Source: Onishia taeanensis
Lineage (GTDB): Bacteria; Pseudomonadota; Gammaproteobacteria; Pseudomonadales; Halomonadaceae
Assembly (NCBI RefSeq): GCF_013349955.1
Contig: NZ_JABVXC010000005.1
Coordinates: 113,679-177,678 of the forward strand
DNA: 64,000 bases
Direction of reading: 5' to 3'
Positions within the stretch are counted from its first letter, which is position 1; each line of letters starts with the position of its first letter. Shown in pieces: positions 29,440 to 38,182 of this stretch. Below the pieces are notes generated by a model, which ran no database searches, was not told the origin of the DNA, and saw only the letters and a list, made by a program, of their open reading frames with translations. Both the position numbers and the translations under genes were made by a program.

Positions 29440-30153
29440 ATGTTTCTCGACAAATTCCATCAGGTCCACGACGGCCGCATCAGCATCAGTGCGGAGCAAG
29501 CCAGTCATTTTGCCAAGCAGGTCGCCGGAGACTACAACCCGATCCACAACCCGGATGCGCGGCGCTTTTGTGTGCCGGGGGATCTGCTCTTTGCGCTAGT
29601 CTTGTCGAAGTTCGGCTTGTCTCAATGCATGACCTTTCATTTCCGCAGCATGGTGGGGGCAGAGGTCGCACTGGACTTCCAGGCGCATGACGATGGCTCT
29701 ATCTGCGTCACCGACGAGCAGGGCAAGGTGTACCTGGAGGTCGAACGAAGTGGTGACCTGACGCACGACGAAGACGTGATTGCGGCCTTTACGCGTCGGT
29801 ATGTGGCGTTTTCCGGCAAGAACTTTCCGCATTATCTCAAGCCGCTGATGCAGACGCATGGCGTCATGTTCAATCCCCAGCGTCCGCTGGTGATCTACGA
29901 CAGCATGGGCTTTTCGCTGGACCGCCTCGATGTCGAAGACCCTGGTCTCGAGCTTGAGGACTCGTCTTTCGAAGTGCTCGGGAAGCGCGGCGAGGCCCTG
30001 CTGGAGTTTGGCCTCACTGCCTGCGGCCAAAATATTGGCAGGGGCTCCAAGAAGCTGGTGGTCAGTGGTCTGCGTGACTACGACACCGCAGCCATGGACG
30101 AGATCGTCTGTGAGTTCTATCGTCTCAAGGCCGCCTATGAGGCAGCGGTCTGA
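29440..30153 (+). CDS. DUF3581 family protein
   Basis: 237-residue soluble protein whose start (MFLDKFHQVHDGRISISAEQ) and the segment HFAKQVAGDYNPIHNPD are characteristic of DUF3581, a gammaproteobacterial family of unknown activity. The DYNPIH segment resembles the hydratase motif of hot-dog-fold MaoC-type enzymes, hinting at a hot-dog fold, but no activity is established. Stands alone, upstream of zntB on the same strand. Confidence 0.8.
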   Translation: MFLDKFHQVHDGRISISAEQASHFAKQVAGDYNPIHNPDARRFCVPGDLLFALVLSKFGLSQCMTFHFRSMVGAEVALDFQAHDDGSICVTDEQGKVYLEVERSGDLTHDEDVIAAFTRRYVAFSGKNFPHYLKPLMQTHGVMFNPQRPLVIYDSMGFSLDRLDVEDPGLELEDSSFEVLGKRGEALLEFGLTACGQNIGRGSKKLVVSGLRDYDTAAMDEIVCEFYRLKAAYEAAV

Positions 30154-30319
30154 TATGACGGCCCCTGGGGCGACGCCGCCTGGGAGAGGGTTGGTCGAGC
30201 CCCCGTCTGCATGATGTACGGTTGCTTGACCGTCCGTTAGTGGGCCGGTCATTCAGTGCAAAGTCATGGGGACTAGCTTATCTTGGCACCTTTCCATTAT
30301 CCAGGAAGGATCGTGCCTC

Positions 30320-31288
30320 ATGATTCGCACGCTACTGCTCGACACCGAAGGTCATTCGCACACGGGTGGAGAAGAGCTGATCGCCGATTGGCGTGAGCAA
30401 TCCGACAGTCGCATCTGGATTGATTTGCAGGGTGTCGCACCTGAAGGCCAGCGAGCCCTGCTCGAGGAATTCGACTGCCACCCACTGGCGATCATTGATG
30501 CCCAGCGAGAGCGCCATCCTCCCAAGATCGAAGAGTTTGAGACGCACACCCTGATTATTTATCGGGGCATATCGTCCTTTGACGCTGAGCTTAACTATGC
30601 TCCACAGCAGGTCGCCTTCTTTATCGGTGATCGTTTTATGATCAGCCTGCACCCAAGTCTTGCCATGAGCATTGATCGCATGTGGGGCCAGGACGGCAGC
30701 AAGCTGCTGGGACAGTCGTCCGGGCAACTGGCGCTGAAGATCATGCATCTCTCGGCGGGTTTTTATCTAGAGAGTCTGCTTGAATTCGAGACTCAGCTAA
30801 GCGATCTCGAGGATGGACTGATTGAAGCGGGCAACGATAGCCTGATGAAGCAGATCATCAGCTATAAGTCACGATTGGTTAAGATGCGCCGAATCTTCAA
30901 CTACCACCAGGCGATTACTCAGGAATTGATGGCCTATGATTACGATCACCTGCCCCGGGAAAATGCCGAGACCCTGCACGCCGTCAACGATGTTCATGAG
31001 CGTTTCGAGCGTTTATATAGCCTGACGCAGATGTATTATGACATCTGCGGCGACCTGGTAGACGGCTACATCTCAATCTCGTCTCACCAGCTCAACATCA
31101 CCATGCGGGTGCTCACTGTTATCACCGCGATCTTTGTCCCACTCGGCTTCCTGGCTGGTCTTTATGGGATGAACTTCGCCTATATCCCGGAGCTAGGCTA
31201 TCACTACGGCTATTTCGTTCTGCTTGGTGTAATGGCCGTGATTGCCACCAGCTTGATTTGGTTGTTCCGCCGCAAGGGCTGGATGTAG
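30320..31288 (+). CDS. zntB: CorA-family metal transporter (ZntB-like)
   Basis: 322-residue inner-membrane divalent-metal transporter. A long cytoplasmic funnel domain (residues 1-255) precedes two C-terminal TM helices; the first ends in the CorA signature YGMNF, followed by a short loop and a basic tail RRKGWM. The ATG at 30320 follows AGGAAGGA nine nt upstream. In the family ZntB moves Zn2+ and CorA moves Mg2+; the short loop after GMN and overall length favour the ZntB branch, but the metal cannot be read from sequence alone. Confidence 0.82.
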   Translation: MIRTLLLDTEGHSHTGGEELIADWREQSDSRIWIDLQGVAPEGQRALLEEFDCHPLAIIDAQRERHPPKIEEFETHTLIIYRGISSFDAELNYAPQQVAFFIGDRFMISLHPSLAMSIDRMWGQDGSKLLGQSSGQLALKIMHLSAGFYLESLLEFETQLSDLEDGLIEAGNDSLMKQIISYKSRLVKMRRIFNYHQAITQELMAYDYDHLPRENAETLHAVNDVHERFERLYSLTQMYYDICGDLVDGYISISSHQLNITMRVLTVITAIFVPLGFLAGLYGMNFAYIPELGYHYGYFVLLGVMAVIATSLIWLFRRKGWM

Positions 31289-31360
31289 CCCTTTCTATGG
31301 TTCTGGATTTCGCGGTGAGAGCGTGGCACTGGGGGATAGCTAGTAACAGGCACACCAAAA

Positions 31361-31382
31361 CGCCAGGTCTGGAAACCTGGCG
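31361..31382 (-). terminator. Terminator for the exported repeat protein gene
   Basis: A perfect 8-bp stem CGCCAGGT/ACCTGGCG with a 6-nt loop, followed on the minus strand by TTTT. A second hairpin (GGCCAT 31401-31406 with ATGGCC 31412-31417) lies between it and the stop codon. Confidence 0.75.
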
Positions 31383-31425
31383 CGAGAAGTCGCAACGCAC
31401 GGCCATTTTTCATGGCCGGTGCTTG

Positions 31426-32325
31426 TCACTTCAAGTAGATCTGCCCCTGTCCATAGAGACTCTGGCAGTCGGCGGCGTCGTGATAGCGATCTTCAGCGAG
31501 GTTGTTAGCATTCACGCCTGGGCCGGCAAAGCGCGGATCGTCGCACTCCCCGTCGTTGGACCACTGGCTGGTGTTATCACCCCACTGGATATCGCCTGAG
31601 CTGTTGACCGTGCCACTGTTCGACGCAAGCGTAATACGCCCCTGTTCATAGAGACTCTGGCAGTCGACGGCGTCGTGATAACGATCCTCGTCGACATTGA
31701 GCGAATGAGCCCCTTCGCCGATGAAGCGTGGGTCGTCGCATTCGCCGTCATTGGCCCACTGGCTGGTATTGTCGCCCCATTCGATATCGCCGCTATTGTT
31801 GACCGGCGTAGGGCTCGAAGAAGAACCGCTCGGTATGCCCGTCCATTGTGGGTCTCGCTCGGAGATCTTGACGATCGCCTCGGGCATTTCGCCGGGGTTA
31901 AAGGTACCAACCCAAACGTTGTAGTTGCCGGAAGGCGCTGACCTCCACTGCAGCGCCGGATTGTTGCCGCTGGTGGTCGAATAGTCGTCGTTGCAGTGCC
32001 AGTTGCCGTTGGCGTCATAGACCACCAGCGTCGTGTCCGCTGCCGACTCGACATAAATGGTGAGTGGGTACTGGCCAGCCTGGAAATTGATGTCCAAATC
32101 CGGCGTTTCGCCGTTCACGAAGCCGCTGCAGTTGGGGCCTGCTTCGGAGGCATCGGTGTCGCCGCCTGCACTTATACTGATCTGGTGAGGATCGGGCTGG
32201 AAACCTGACGTCAACTCAATGGTTTCGTAGAGCGGTGCGGCCTGCCAGTTTAGCGCCTGGGCGGAGCTGGCTAGGCACAGCAGCGGGACGGTGGCGAAGA
32301 CGGCGCAACGTGAAGCGGACATCAT
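31426..32325 (-). CDS. Exported protein: PPC-like domain plus two WGDNTSQW repeats
   Basis: 299 residues with a signal peptide (MMSASRCAVFATVPLLC to cleavage after AQA near residue 24). Residues ~45-160 look like a bacterial pre-peptidase C-terminal (PPC) beta-sandwich (DTTLVVYDANGNWHCNDDY; GNYNVWVGTF). After a serine/proline linker come two ~58-residue repeats beginning SGDI(E/Q)WGDNTSQW and containing NDGECDDPRF, EDRYHDA and DCQSLY; each has two cysteines and many acidic residues, consistent with Ca2+ binding and one disulphide. Start at 32325 has AAGGAA eight nt upstream. Function unknown. Confidence 0.75.
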   Translation of the reverse strand: MMSASRCAVFATVPLLCLASSAQALNWQAAPLYETIELTSGFQPDPHQISISAGGDTDASEAGPNCSGFVNGETPDLDINFQAGQYPLTIYVESAADTTLVVYDANGNWHCNDDYSTTSGNNPALQWRSAPSGNYNVWVGTFNPGEMPEAIVKISERDPQWTGIPSGSSSSPTPVNNSGDIEWGDNTSQWANDGECDDPRFIGEGAHSLNVDEDRYHDAVDCQSLYEQGRITLASNSGTVNSSGDIQWGDNTSQWSNDGECDDPRFAGPGVNANNLAEDRYHDAADCQSLYGQGQIYLK

Positions 32326-32666
32326 GAATGCATTTCCTTGCAATGGGAGAGCGATGACGAGGCACATCGCAGGATAATATGGTCAGAAATGCTGGAAATG
32401 TCACGCTTTGCAAGGCTTTTCGGAGCTGTTTCTCCTGAATTCATGATCTGAACGCCTAGCCATGACACTACCGGGAGTTGGGCTTTCTAAGCCATTGAAG
32501 GGTGGGCGCACCACTGGGCCACTTGTGGCCTCCGTCATTTTACTCATCTTGCATCTCTCGCCCTGTACCCGCGGACAGTTATGGACCGGCAAGAGGGCGG
32601 GCCAGCCACTATGCTTGGGTCAGGCCCGTTCGGGCCTCTTCGTCATGCTTCGGGAGGTTTTGCATC
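32326..32666. other. Divergent intergenic region
   Basis: 341 nt between two divergent exported-protein genes. It contains a GC hairpin (AGGCCCG 32622-32628 with CGGGCCT 32631-32637) 30 nt before the + strand start, in the leader of that gene. Nothing else is recognisable. Confidence 0.5.
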
Positions 32667-33131
32667 ATGGCCAGAAATTACGTCACGCTTGGTTTAACCA
32701 CTTCACTGTTAATCGCCGCGACTGTCTTTTCCACCGCCTTGCTGAGCACTCCAGCGTTGGCGGCCGATGGGCAGGATCTCACCTTCCAGGGAGACGCCAG
32801 CTTCAACGGCCCGCACGGTGGTCAGGCGATCAAGGCTGCTCTAGTCGATACCACCTCGGGCGAGGTGGTTGATATGCAGTCTGGTACCGTCTCAGCCGAC
32901 GGCGATCCGGCCTTCTCGTTTACCTTCCGCGATGCGCTGCAGGCTGGCGATAGCTATGCGGTCGACTACTGGATCGATTCCAACTTCGGTGGCGGCAGCG
33001 TCGGCACCTGCGACGGCATGCAGCATGACCACCAGTGGCATATCCCCATCGAGGTCGGTAATGGGGCAACGACACATGTCGAAAGCCACGCCCCTTCCGC
33101 CATGTCCCCAGTTTGCGCAAGTTTCGAATAG
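32667..33131 (+). CDS. Exported protein with a His/Cys-rich motif, function unknown
   Basis: 154 residues with a clear signal peptide (MARNYVTLGLTTSLLIAATV to cleavage after ALA near residue 33). The mature part is a small predicted beta-sandwich (FNGPHGGQAIKAALVD; FSFTFRDALQAGDSYAVDYW). It carries GTCDGMQHDHQWHI, a cluster of three histidines and a cysteine that could bind a metal, and a second cysteine near the C-terminus. I do not recognise the family. ATG 32667 has GGGAGG eight nt upstream; an intrinsic terminator follows, so it is monocistronic. Confidence 0.75.
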   Translation: MARNYVTLGLTTSLLIAATVFSTALLSTPALAADGQDLTFQGDASFNGPHGGQAIKAALVDTTSGEVVDMQSGTVSADGDPAFSFTFRDALQAGDSYAVDYWIDSNFGGGSVGTCDGMQHDHQWHIPIEVGNGATTHVESHAPSAMSPVCASFE

Positions 33132-33153
33132 AGCCGTTGCATTCTCGCTAGGC

Positions 33154-33178
33154 GTCCCGGGCACCGCTCCGGGACTTT
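33154..33178 (+). terminator. Intrinsic terminator
   Basis: Stem GTCCCGG/CCGGGAC with an 8-nt loop followed by TTTGTT, 22 nt after the stop of the exported His/Cys-motif protein. Confidence 0.8.
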
Positions 33179-33219
33179 GTTGCCCCGGCCAGCCTGACGA
33201 GAGAGGCATGTAAGGTTAC

Positions 33220-33939
33220 CTACGAAACCTGTGTGGCATGATGGGCCTCTGACGAGACTGTGACCGACTCCATTCGGTAGCCGCACTGATAGATGCTACG
33301 GAGTCGGAAGCCGTGGCTACCGTCGAGGATGAGCTTGCGGCGAAGCCGGCTGATGTGAGTGTCGACGGTGCGGGTCGAAATATCGCCCTGCATACCCCAG
33401 ACGACTTCGAGGAGATGTGCACGTGAGAGCAACTCGTTGGCATGCGTGAACAGCAGCGTTGCCAAGCGGTATTCCTTATCGGTCAGAGTGACGGCGTGCT
33501 CTTCAAAGCGTATGCAGCGCTGCTGGTGGTCCAAATGATAGTCCCCGACCCTAGCGGCAGTATCTTCCGCTATTATTCCCGCGCGCCTGCCTAGGGCATT
33601 GATGCGGGCACTTAACTCTCTTGGCCGCAGTGGCTTGGCAATGAAGTCGTCTGCGCCATGCTCTAGAGCCATTACGACGTCTTCTTCATTCTGGCTGGCC
33701 GTGATGAAAAGGATGAGCCCACGCCAACCATCATGCTGGCGGAGGTTCTTGGTCACATCCATACCGCAGGCATCGGGCAATCGCCAGTCGATGATCAAGA
33801 GATCGAAGGACTGGTGTTGTAAGGCGCGTCGCAGCTCGCTGGCGCGCTGGAAAAGCGATATCTCATGCCCCTCCTTGGCCAAACACAGTTCTATGAAGGA
33901 CTGCTGGATGTCGTCATCTTCTAGAACGCCAATGCGCAT
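33220..33939 (-). CDS. OmpR/PhoB-family response regulator
   Basis: 239 residues: receiver domain with acidic pocket EDDD (7-10), phosphoacceptor D51 in LLIIDWRLPD and K102 in IAKPLRP, then a winged-helix DNA-binding domain (LTDKEYRLATLLF; RTVDTHISRLRRKL; RLRSIYQCGYRM). No kinase follows it on the same strand. It is divergent from the periplasmic protein-hybrid kinase pair starting 138 nt away, which is the obvious partner candidate. Confidence 0.93.
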   Translation of the reverse strand: MRIGVLEDDDIQQSFIELCLAKEGHEISLFQRASELRRALQHQSFDLLIIDWRLPDACGMDVTKNLRQHDGWRGLILFITASQNEEDVVMALEHGADDFIAKPLRPRELSARINALGRRAGIIAEDTAARVGDYHLDHQQRCIRFEEHAVTLTDKEYRLATLLFTHANELLSRAHLLEVVWGMQGDISTRTVDTHISRLRRKLILDGSHGFRLRSIYQCGYRMESVTVSSEAHHATQVS

Positions 33940-34077
33940 TGGTCACTTCCTAAGACATGGCTTTGAGAGAGCATTCTAGTGCAAGGAGCGCTGGTTGATG
34001 CGTTGGTAGGGGACTTTAAAGTTTTTTGGCTTAGTGCCGATATGAAAATCATCTTTTCTAAGAAAAATCATAAATCA

Positions 34078-34587
34078 ATGAAAATACTGACAAAGTTTTT
34101 GTTCGTCACTGTACTCGGAGCTACCGTGATCTTTGCCGGGAAAGTGCAGGCTCTTGAGGCGCCCACCGGTCCTGTCATCCTCGTGGTCAGTGGCAAACTA
34201 AGCAATACCAATGTGGGGGATGAGGCTCACTTCGACCGTGCGATGCTCAAGGCGCTTCCACAGCATGAAACCCTGACACACACACCCTGGCATGATGGTC
34301 AGGTCAGGTTCGAGGGCCCGCTAGGGCGCGAACTGCTCAAGGCTGTGGGCGCCCAGGGAACTAGCATGCGCATTACGGCGCTGAACGACTATGCAGTCGA
34401 CGTCCCAGTGGAAGATTTCATGACTTATGACGTCTTGTTGGCCATGTCGGCTGACGGGCGTGCATTGAGAGTACGTGATCAGGGGCCGATCTTTATTATT
34501 TATCCATTCGATGAGAAGCCTGAGCTGCGCAACGATAATATAGTTTACCGTTCAGTCTGGCAGGTTAAGTACATTGACCTCGAATGA
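34078..34587 (+). CDS. Periplasmic molybdopterin-domain-like protein
   Basis: 169 residues from ATG 34078 with a signal peptide ending VQALEA; an in-frame ATG at 34042 gives a longer N-region and neither has a good ribosome site. The mature part resembles the oxidoreductase molybdopterin-binding (sulfite-oxidase-like) fold without the cofactor cysteine: VILVVSGKLSNTN, LPQHETLTHTPW, FEGPLGRELLKAVGA, LNDYAVDVPVEDF. Proteins of this kind are commonly encoded beside sensor kinases or cyclases and probably act as sensory partners. Its last codons overlap or abut the hybrid kinase gene. Confidence 0.78.
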   Translation: MKILTKFLFVTVLGATVIFAGKVQALEAPTGPVILVVSGKLSNTNVGDEAHFDRAMLKALPQHETLTHTPWHDGQVRFEGPLGRELLKAVGAQGTSMRITALNDYAVDVPVEDFMTYDVLLAMSADGRALRVRDQGPIFIIYPFDEKPELRNDNIVYRSVWQVKYIDLE

Positions 34588-34603
34588 TGCTGTGCCGCCC
34601 AAA

Positions 34604-36826
34604 ATGGCCATCACCATGCAGTCGTTGTTTTCTAGACGATACAGGGTGGCCACCCTGGCGGCGATAATTTTCTTTTTTTCGTTGCTGGTTACCGGCGGAA
34701 TTATACTTCAGCGACACCAAGAGTTGCAGAACAGGTTGGATGAGAATCTTACTTGGGCATCCTATCAGTTTGATAGAGAGGTGCGAGAATTTCGTTTTAC
34801 TATAAGCGGAGTTGATTCGTTCGACCTGGATACTATGATGCTTCGTTTCGATATCCTCTATAGCCGTATGAGGCTCTTTCAACACGGTGAAATTGGTAGG
34901 GAAGTGGGGAATATCGACAGTCTGTCGGAATCGGTGAATAAAGCCGACTCCTTGATCGACTCTATGGATAATCAGCTTTCATCCCTTCCCATTGACGCTA
35001 CCTCACCCCCCCATGACTTACTGGCTAGCTTGCGCCAAAAAAGCACGTCATTACAGGAAATTTCTTCCCGTATTCTACTTGATGTCAATGCCGAGGTGGC
35101 AGCGACGCGCGCGCATCAACAAAGGGGGCTGTTACAGCTCTATGCGTTGGTGATAGCTCTAGTGCTATTGCTGATAGTATCCGGGGGGATTCTCGTTAAT
35201 GCTCTAATACGCGAAGGGCGTCTGCGCGGCGAGAAGGCCTGGCTGCTGCAGCGACAAACCTCTGAATTGAATGAAACAGCGATGCGCGCTCAGGAGGCCA
35301 GTCGCGCCAAGTCGGAGTTCATGGCAGTAATGAGTCATGAGGTCCGTACGCCACTCAATGGCGTAATCGGTATGGCTGACCTGCTGTCTGACGAACCCAT
35401 GTCCGCTCGGGGTTGCAACTACCTAATGGCGCTCAAGCAAAGTGCCGATGGGCTTCAGGCGGTCATCAGCGATATCCTCGATTACACCAAGATAGAGTCG
35501 GGCTCGCTAGAGCTTGAGCAGCAGCCTTTCGATCTCGTCAATTTCTTGGAACAACTATGCGCTGGTTATCAGCTGCGCTGCAATTCCCCAAAGCTGACCT
35601 TCAGACACCATATCGATCGCAATGTGCCGCAATATGTCAGTGGCGATGTCAATCGCCTGCGCCAGATTCTGATGAACTTATGCAATAACGCCATGAAGTT
35701 CACTCAAGAAGGTCTGATTACGCTTTCGGTCATGGCTGAAGCCAATTCATCGATTCGTTTTGAAGTAAGGGATACGGGATGCGGCATTGCGCCTGAGGAT
35801 CAGGCGCGTCTGTTTGCGCCTTTTACGCAAGTGGATGCATCGATCACTCGTCGTCATGAAGGAACGGGCCTAGGGTTGGCGATTTGTCGTCGGCTTGTCA
35901 CTGCCATGGGCGGGACAATTGGTGTGGAAAGTCAGCCTGAGATAGGCAGCAAGTTCTGGTTCGTGGCCGTACTACCCGAGGCCGAAGGTCATGCTATCGG
36001 ACAACGTATGGATACGGCAGCGATAGTTCTGGGGCGACACAAGGTCTTGGTCGTTGAAGATAACCCTATCAACCAGACGCTAGTTGAAGCCATGCTTGCG
36101 CAAATGGAGCAGGATGTGGTGGTGGTTGATAATGGCGCTGAAGCGCTAGTGCGGATGGAGGAAGAGACCTTTGATCTCGTCCTGATGGACATGCAGATGC
36201 CGGTTCTCGATGGGCTTGAAACAACCCGTCGATGGCGAGCGCGCGAGACAGGAAGACATTTGCCAATCATCGCCATGACGGCAAACGTGATGCCTGCCGC
36301 TTTGGAAAGCTGTTTCCGTAGCGGCATGGACAATGTACTGAGTAAGCCCTTTACGCGTGAAGCCATGCTGCTGCTGCTGAGCAAGTATCTTGAGCTGGCG
36401 TCAACTGAGCCTGTGATCGCCGAGCCATGCGACGTCGATGCAGAGGCGCCGTTGAAGAGGTGTGGGGCGTCAGTAAACGGTGACCTCTTGGATGCATCGA
36501 TTTGTGAAGAGCTGCGCTACACCTTGGATCCCGTTGCTCTCGAGGGCTTGATGAGGACCTATTTGATGCGACTCGAAGTGCGCCTTGAGGATCTACAAGG
36601 TTACCTCAATGCCGGCAAGCGGCAGGCGTTGGAGCGCGAAGCGCATTCGCTTAGAGGCGCTTCCGCAGCCTTGGGGTTCGTTGCTATCGCTAAGGTGGCA
36701 GGGATGCTGGAAGAGGCACCGCCCGACACCTCGCGCGAAGAGTTGCAGCGCCATCTCGACGTTTTGTTAAGCCTAAAAGGCGGCGCCTATGAGGTTTTGA
36801 TGGAGGCCAACCTGCTGTCTGCCTGA
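34604..36826 (+). CDS. Hybrid sensor histidine kinase with receiver and Hpt domains
   Basis: About 740 residues. TM1 (~15-37), a ~150-residue periplasmic helical sensor, TM2 (~188-210), HisKA with phospho-histidine H245 in VMSHEVRTPLNG, HATPase (NLCNNAMKF; DTGCGI; GTGLGLAIC), a receiver with D529 in LVLMDMQMPV, and a C-terminal Hpt with H681 in EREAHSLRGASAA: a complete phosphorelay in one chain. The start is unsure: TTG 34574 would overlap the upstream gene, ATG 34604 or 34616 lie just after it; none has a strong ribosome site. It ends 13 nt from the stop of the convergent REC-EAL gene. Confidence 0.92.
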   Translation: MAITMQSLFSRRYRVATLAAIIFFFSLLVTGGIILQRHQELQNRLDENLTWASYQFDREVREFRFTISGVDSFDLDTMMLRFDILYSRMRLFQHGEIGREVGNIDSLSESVNKADSLIDSMDNQLSSLPIDATSPPHDLLASLRQKSTSLQEISSRILLDVNAEVAATRAHQQRGLLQLYALVIALVLLLIVSGGILVNALIREGRLRGEKAWLLQRQTSELNETAMRAQEASRAKSEFMAVMSHEVRTPLNGVIGMADLLSDEPMSARGCNYLMALKQSADGLQAVISDILDYTKIESGSLELEQQPFDLVNFLEQLCAGYQLRCNSPKLTFRHHIDRNVPQYVSGDVNRLRQILMNLCNNAMKFTQEGLITLSVMAEANSSIRFEVRDTGCGIAPEDQARLFAPFTQVDASITRRHEGTGLGLAICRRLVTAMGGTIGVESQPEIGSKFWFVAVLPEAEGHAIGQRMDTAAIVLGRHKVLVVEDNPINQTLVEAMLAQMEQDVVVVDNGAEALVRMEEETFDLVLMDMQMPVLDGLETTRRWRARETGRHLPIIAMTANVMPAALESCFRSGMDNVLSKPFTREAMLLLLSKYLELASTEPVIAEPCDVDAEAPLKRCGASVNGDLLDASICEELRYTLDPVALEGLMRTYLMRLEVRLEDLQGYLNAGKRQALEREAHSLRGASAALGFVAIAKVAGMLEEAPPDTSREELQRHLDVLLSLKGGAYEVLMEANLLSA

Positions 36827-36839
36827 GGGAGTGTGCTGC

Positions 36840-38033
36840 CTAGCAAAGTATTTGTGACTGATTCTGCCGTGCTTGTAAGGGGCCTTGATCAATAGGCTGA
36901 TTGATCAACCAAGTGTTGAACTCTGCCTCTGGCATTGCGGGAGCCCATAGATAGCCTTGTCCTTCGTCACAACCCGCAAGCCTCAGGCGTTCTAGTTGGC
37001 CAAGTGTCTCTATACCTTCTGCCACAACCTTTAGCCCCAAGCGCTTCCCAAGCTCTATCGAGGATAGAGTGATAGCGGTAGCCTCGTGCTCTTCATCGCA
37101 ATGTGACACGTAGCTACGGTCCAGTTTCAGTTCATCGAACGGAAGTTGGTGGAGCTGGGTGAGTGATGAATGACCGGTACCAAAGTCATCCAGCGACAAA
37201 CGGCACCCCCGCTCCCGTAAGGCTTGCAAAATGTGGCGGGCATACCGGTAGCACTCGATGCCAGTGTTTTCTGTTAATTCCAGCGTCACGCCCTGCAGGC
37301 CTTTGGCCCTCGATTCCAGCATCCGTTCGAAGGTATCCAGCAGACTGGGCACCTTGAGTAGCTGTGCAGGAATATTGATGGCGATATTCAAATCCCAGCC
37401 ATTCCTATGCCAGCGCTCCTGTTGCGCGAAGGCCTGTTCGATCACGTGCCAGGTGAGGTCGACGATCTGGCCGCTCTGTTCGGCCAGGGGGATGAAATAG
37501 TCGGGGGAAATCATGCCGAGTGCCGGGTCTTCCCAGCGTGTCAGCACTTCCACGCCCGTTATTTTCCGCGATGTCAGGTCGTATTTTGGTTGATACGCCA
37601 GGAATACATACTCACTCTGCATCGCTAGTGCGAGGTCGCTGGCCGTGACTTGGCGTGCCATGCTGTGCTGGAGGCTAATAAAGTGATCCAGTCTGGTAAT
37701 CAAGTTTGGCTTTGGCAAGAAGCCGAGAATGTTGAGGCGCTTCTTGGCACCTTCTTTCAGAATATGGCTCGCAATCTCAGGATCACAGCTGCTTATCAAT
37801 ATGATGGCCATGTCTAACCTGAGGTTACTGAGATAATCAATGACATCTAAGCCATTGAAGTCACCCAGGTTGTAATCCAGCAACATCAAGTCAGCGTCTA
37901 GGAGCTCGGGGTAGCATACAAGATCCCCCAAGCCGTTGGCAGTTACTACTTCGTATCCCCGCTTCTTTAGCAAGTGGCTACTGACCATCTGTATTTCGAT
38001 ATCGTCATCGACGACCACGGCACGTTTGATCAC
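36840..38033 (-). CDS. Response regulator with EAL (c-di-GMP phosphodiesterase) output
   Basis: 397 residues starting at GTG 38033, chosen because AAGGA lies eight nt upstream and the protein then begins directly with the receiver (VIKRAVVVDDDIEI); the longer reading would overlap the chemoreceptor gene. Receiver ~1-125 with the phosphoacceptor in LMLLDYNLGD; EAL domain ~145-385 with signature EVLTRW, LELTENTG, DDFGTGHSSL, KLDRSYV and VVAEGIET, all needed for catalysis. It lies downstream of the chemoreceptor gene on the same strand. Confidence 0.92.
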   Translation of the reverse strand: MIKRAVVVDDDIEIQMVSSHLLKKRGYEVVTANGLGDLVCYPELLDADLMLLDYNLGDFNGLDVIDYLSNLRLDMAIILISSCDPEIASHILKEGAKKRLNILGFLPKPNLITRLDHFISLQHSMARQVTASDLALAMQSEYVFLAYQPKYDLTSRKITGVEVLTRWEDPALGMISPDYFIPLAEQSGQIVDLTWHVIEQAFAQQERWHRNGWDLNIAINIPAQLLKVPSLLDTFERMLESRAKGLQGVTLELTENTGIECYRYARHILQALRERGCRLSLDDFGTGHSSLTQLHQLPFDELKLDRSYVSHCDEEHEATAITLSSIELGKRLGLKVVAEGIETLGQLERLRLAGCDEGQGYLWAPAMPEAEFNTWLINQPIDQGPLQARQNQSQILC

Positions 38034-38182
38034 TGGGTAAATCCTTTCGTTATATTGCCCGGGAAGAGGGAAGCCATTGCTAGGTGGATTATCTAGGCGG
38101 TATGAATGCTGGCATTGCACAATGGCGATATGAAGTCGCCAGCCCACGTCGTGGCTGGCGATAACTTCACATCTGCTATCGT

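Noticed and set aside
32502-32666. N-terminal extension of the exported His/Cys-motif protein to 32502
   Set aside because: The extension contains a hairpin and lacks protein character; ATG 32667 has a good ribosome site and starts a signal peptide.
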